Source of the DNA: Pachypanchax playfairii
Taxonomy: Eukaryota; Chordata; Actinopteri; Cyprinodontiformes; Aplocheilidae
Direction: 5' to 3'
NCBI GenBank assembly: GCA_006937955.1
Contig: SSNP01000050.1
Coordinates: 2,705,748 to 2,769,747 of the forward strand
DNA: 64,000 bases
The notes under the pieces are model-generated. The model had not been told where the DNA came from. It ran no database searches and saw nothing but the letters and a program-made list of their open reading frames with translations. This document shows, piece by piece, positions 63,553 to 64,000 of this stretch. The translations under genes were made by a program, and so were the position numbers. The stretch's first letter is position 1, and every line of letters begins with the position of its first letter.

Positions 63553-64000
63553 CTTCACACAGAATAAGAATTAGAAAGAAAACAAAGAGGGTGGATGGGC
63601 AGAAATGAAAAAAAAGACACATCTGAAAGGAAGGATGTTTCCAGAGATAAAATTCTGTCTTTGACAAAAGAGAACGGGAGCTCCGGCTGGAATAAAGACG
63701 ACCTGTTTCAGGGAATATCCCGTCTCTATTGTGACTCTCTATCTTTAAAGGTGAGCAGGAATTCCTGTGGGTTCTGGATTTGTGAATGAAGACATGAGGG
63801 TATCAGACATTTACTAAATAAAGAAAACCCTCAACTTCCTCTACTATCTTAAAATCAAAGAGGAGTATCCTGAATCTGTACGGGGGTGTGATCAGATTGT
63901 GTTCTAGGTATTCAGACTTAAATCAGGAAAACGTTCCATCAAATTGTTAAGATAACTCACAAGCTAAATAAAGGAATATTAAACAGAAATGTCAATGGGA

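Noticed and set aside
1..64000. tRNA or rRNA genes, CRISPR arrays, prophage or operon-like layouts
   Set aside because: No cloverleaf with A/B boxes, no rRNA-like block and no regularly spaced repeats were seen; the window is a vertebrate chromosome segment.

Overview
This is a teleost fish genomic window. It is AT-rich and intron-bearing, with GT..AG splicing, vertebrate orthologues and typical fish repeats: Tc1/mariner elements, TTAA-flanked MITEs, LINE tails ending in (ATGG)n, and CA/GT microsatellites. The window cannot fix the species; the repeats suit a percomorph-like fish. Five protein-coding genes and one intact transposase gene were read by tracing exons with consistent splice phases.

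Layout. (1) 326-8912, minus: 5' part of mybpc3 (cardiac myosin-binding protein C). Fourteen exons run from the start codon through domains C0, C1, the M-domain, C2 and into C3; the gene continues off the left edge. (2) 12467-18299, minus: complete spi1 (PU.1), five coding exons, 264 aa. (3) About 12.8 kb of spacer rich in repeats, including three TTAA-flanked MITE-like elements joined end to end (29048-30331). (4) 31100-40580, plus: complete slc39a13 (ZIP13 zinc transporter), a probable noncoding first exon plus nine coding exons, 382 aa. (5) 43298-52649, plus: complete tmem178b-like gene, four exons, 299 aa. Its first intron holds an intact 1602-bp Tc1-family transposon with 208-bp inverted repeats differing at one base. 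(6) 57142-63552, minus: 3' part of a gas2-type gene (end of CH domain, a greatly expanded Ser/Thr/Pro/Ala-rich linker, GAR domain, C-terminus). The CH-domain start lies beyond the right edge.

Gene order mybpc3-spi1-slc39a13 matches human 11p11.2, so this block is conserved synteny. The tmem178b and gas2 neighbours lie elsewhere in human (7q34 and 11p14), which marks a rearrangement boundary after slc39a13. The genes do not form a common pathway: they are a sarcomere protein, a myeloid transcription factor, a Golgi/vesicle zinc exporter, an ER membrane protein and a cytoskeletal linker. spi1 and slc39a13 are divergent across the spacer; tmem178b and gas2 converge.

The most noteworthy points are the young, apparently intact Tc1 element beside ancient Tc1 remnants; the chain of three TTAA elements sharing target sites; the expanded GAS2 linker; the predicted 11-nt micro-exon and the reduced phosphorylation-site set in the mybpc3 M-domain; and long poly-G runs, one around a 10-N gap, that look like assembly artefacts. 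I found no new multi-gene system. Family names for degenerate repeats are from memory and less certain than the structures described.
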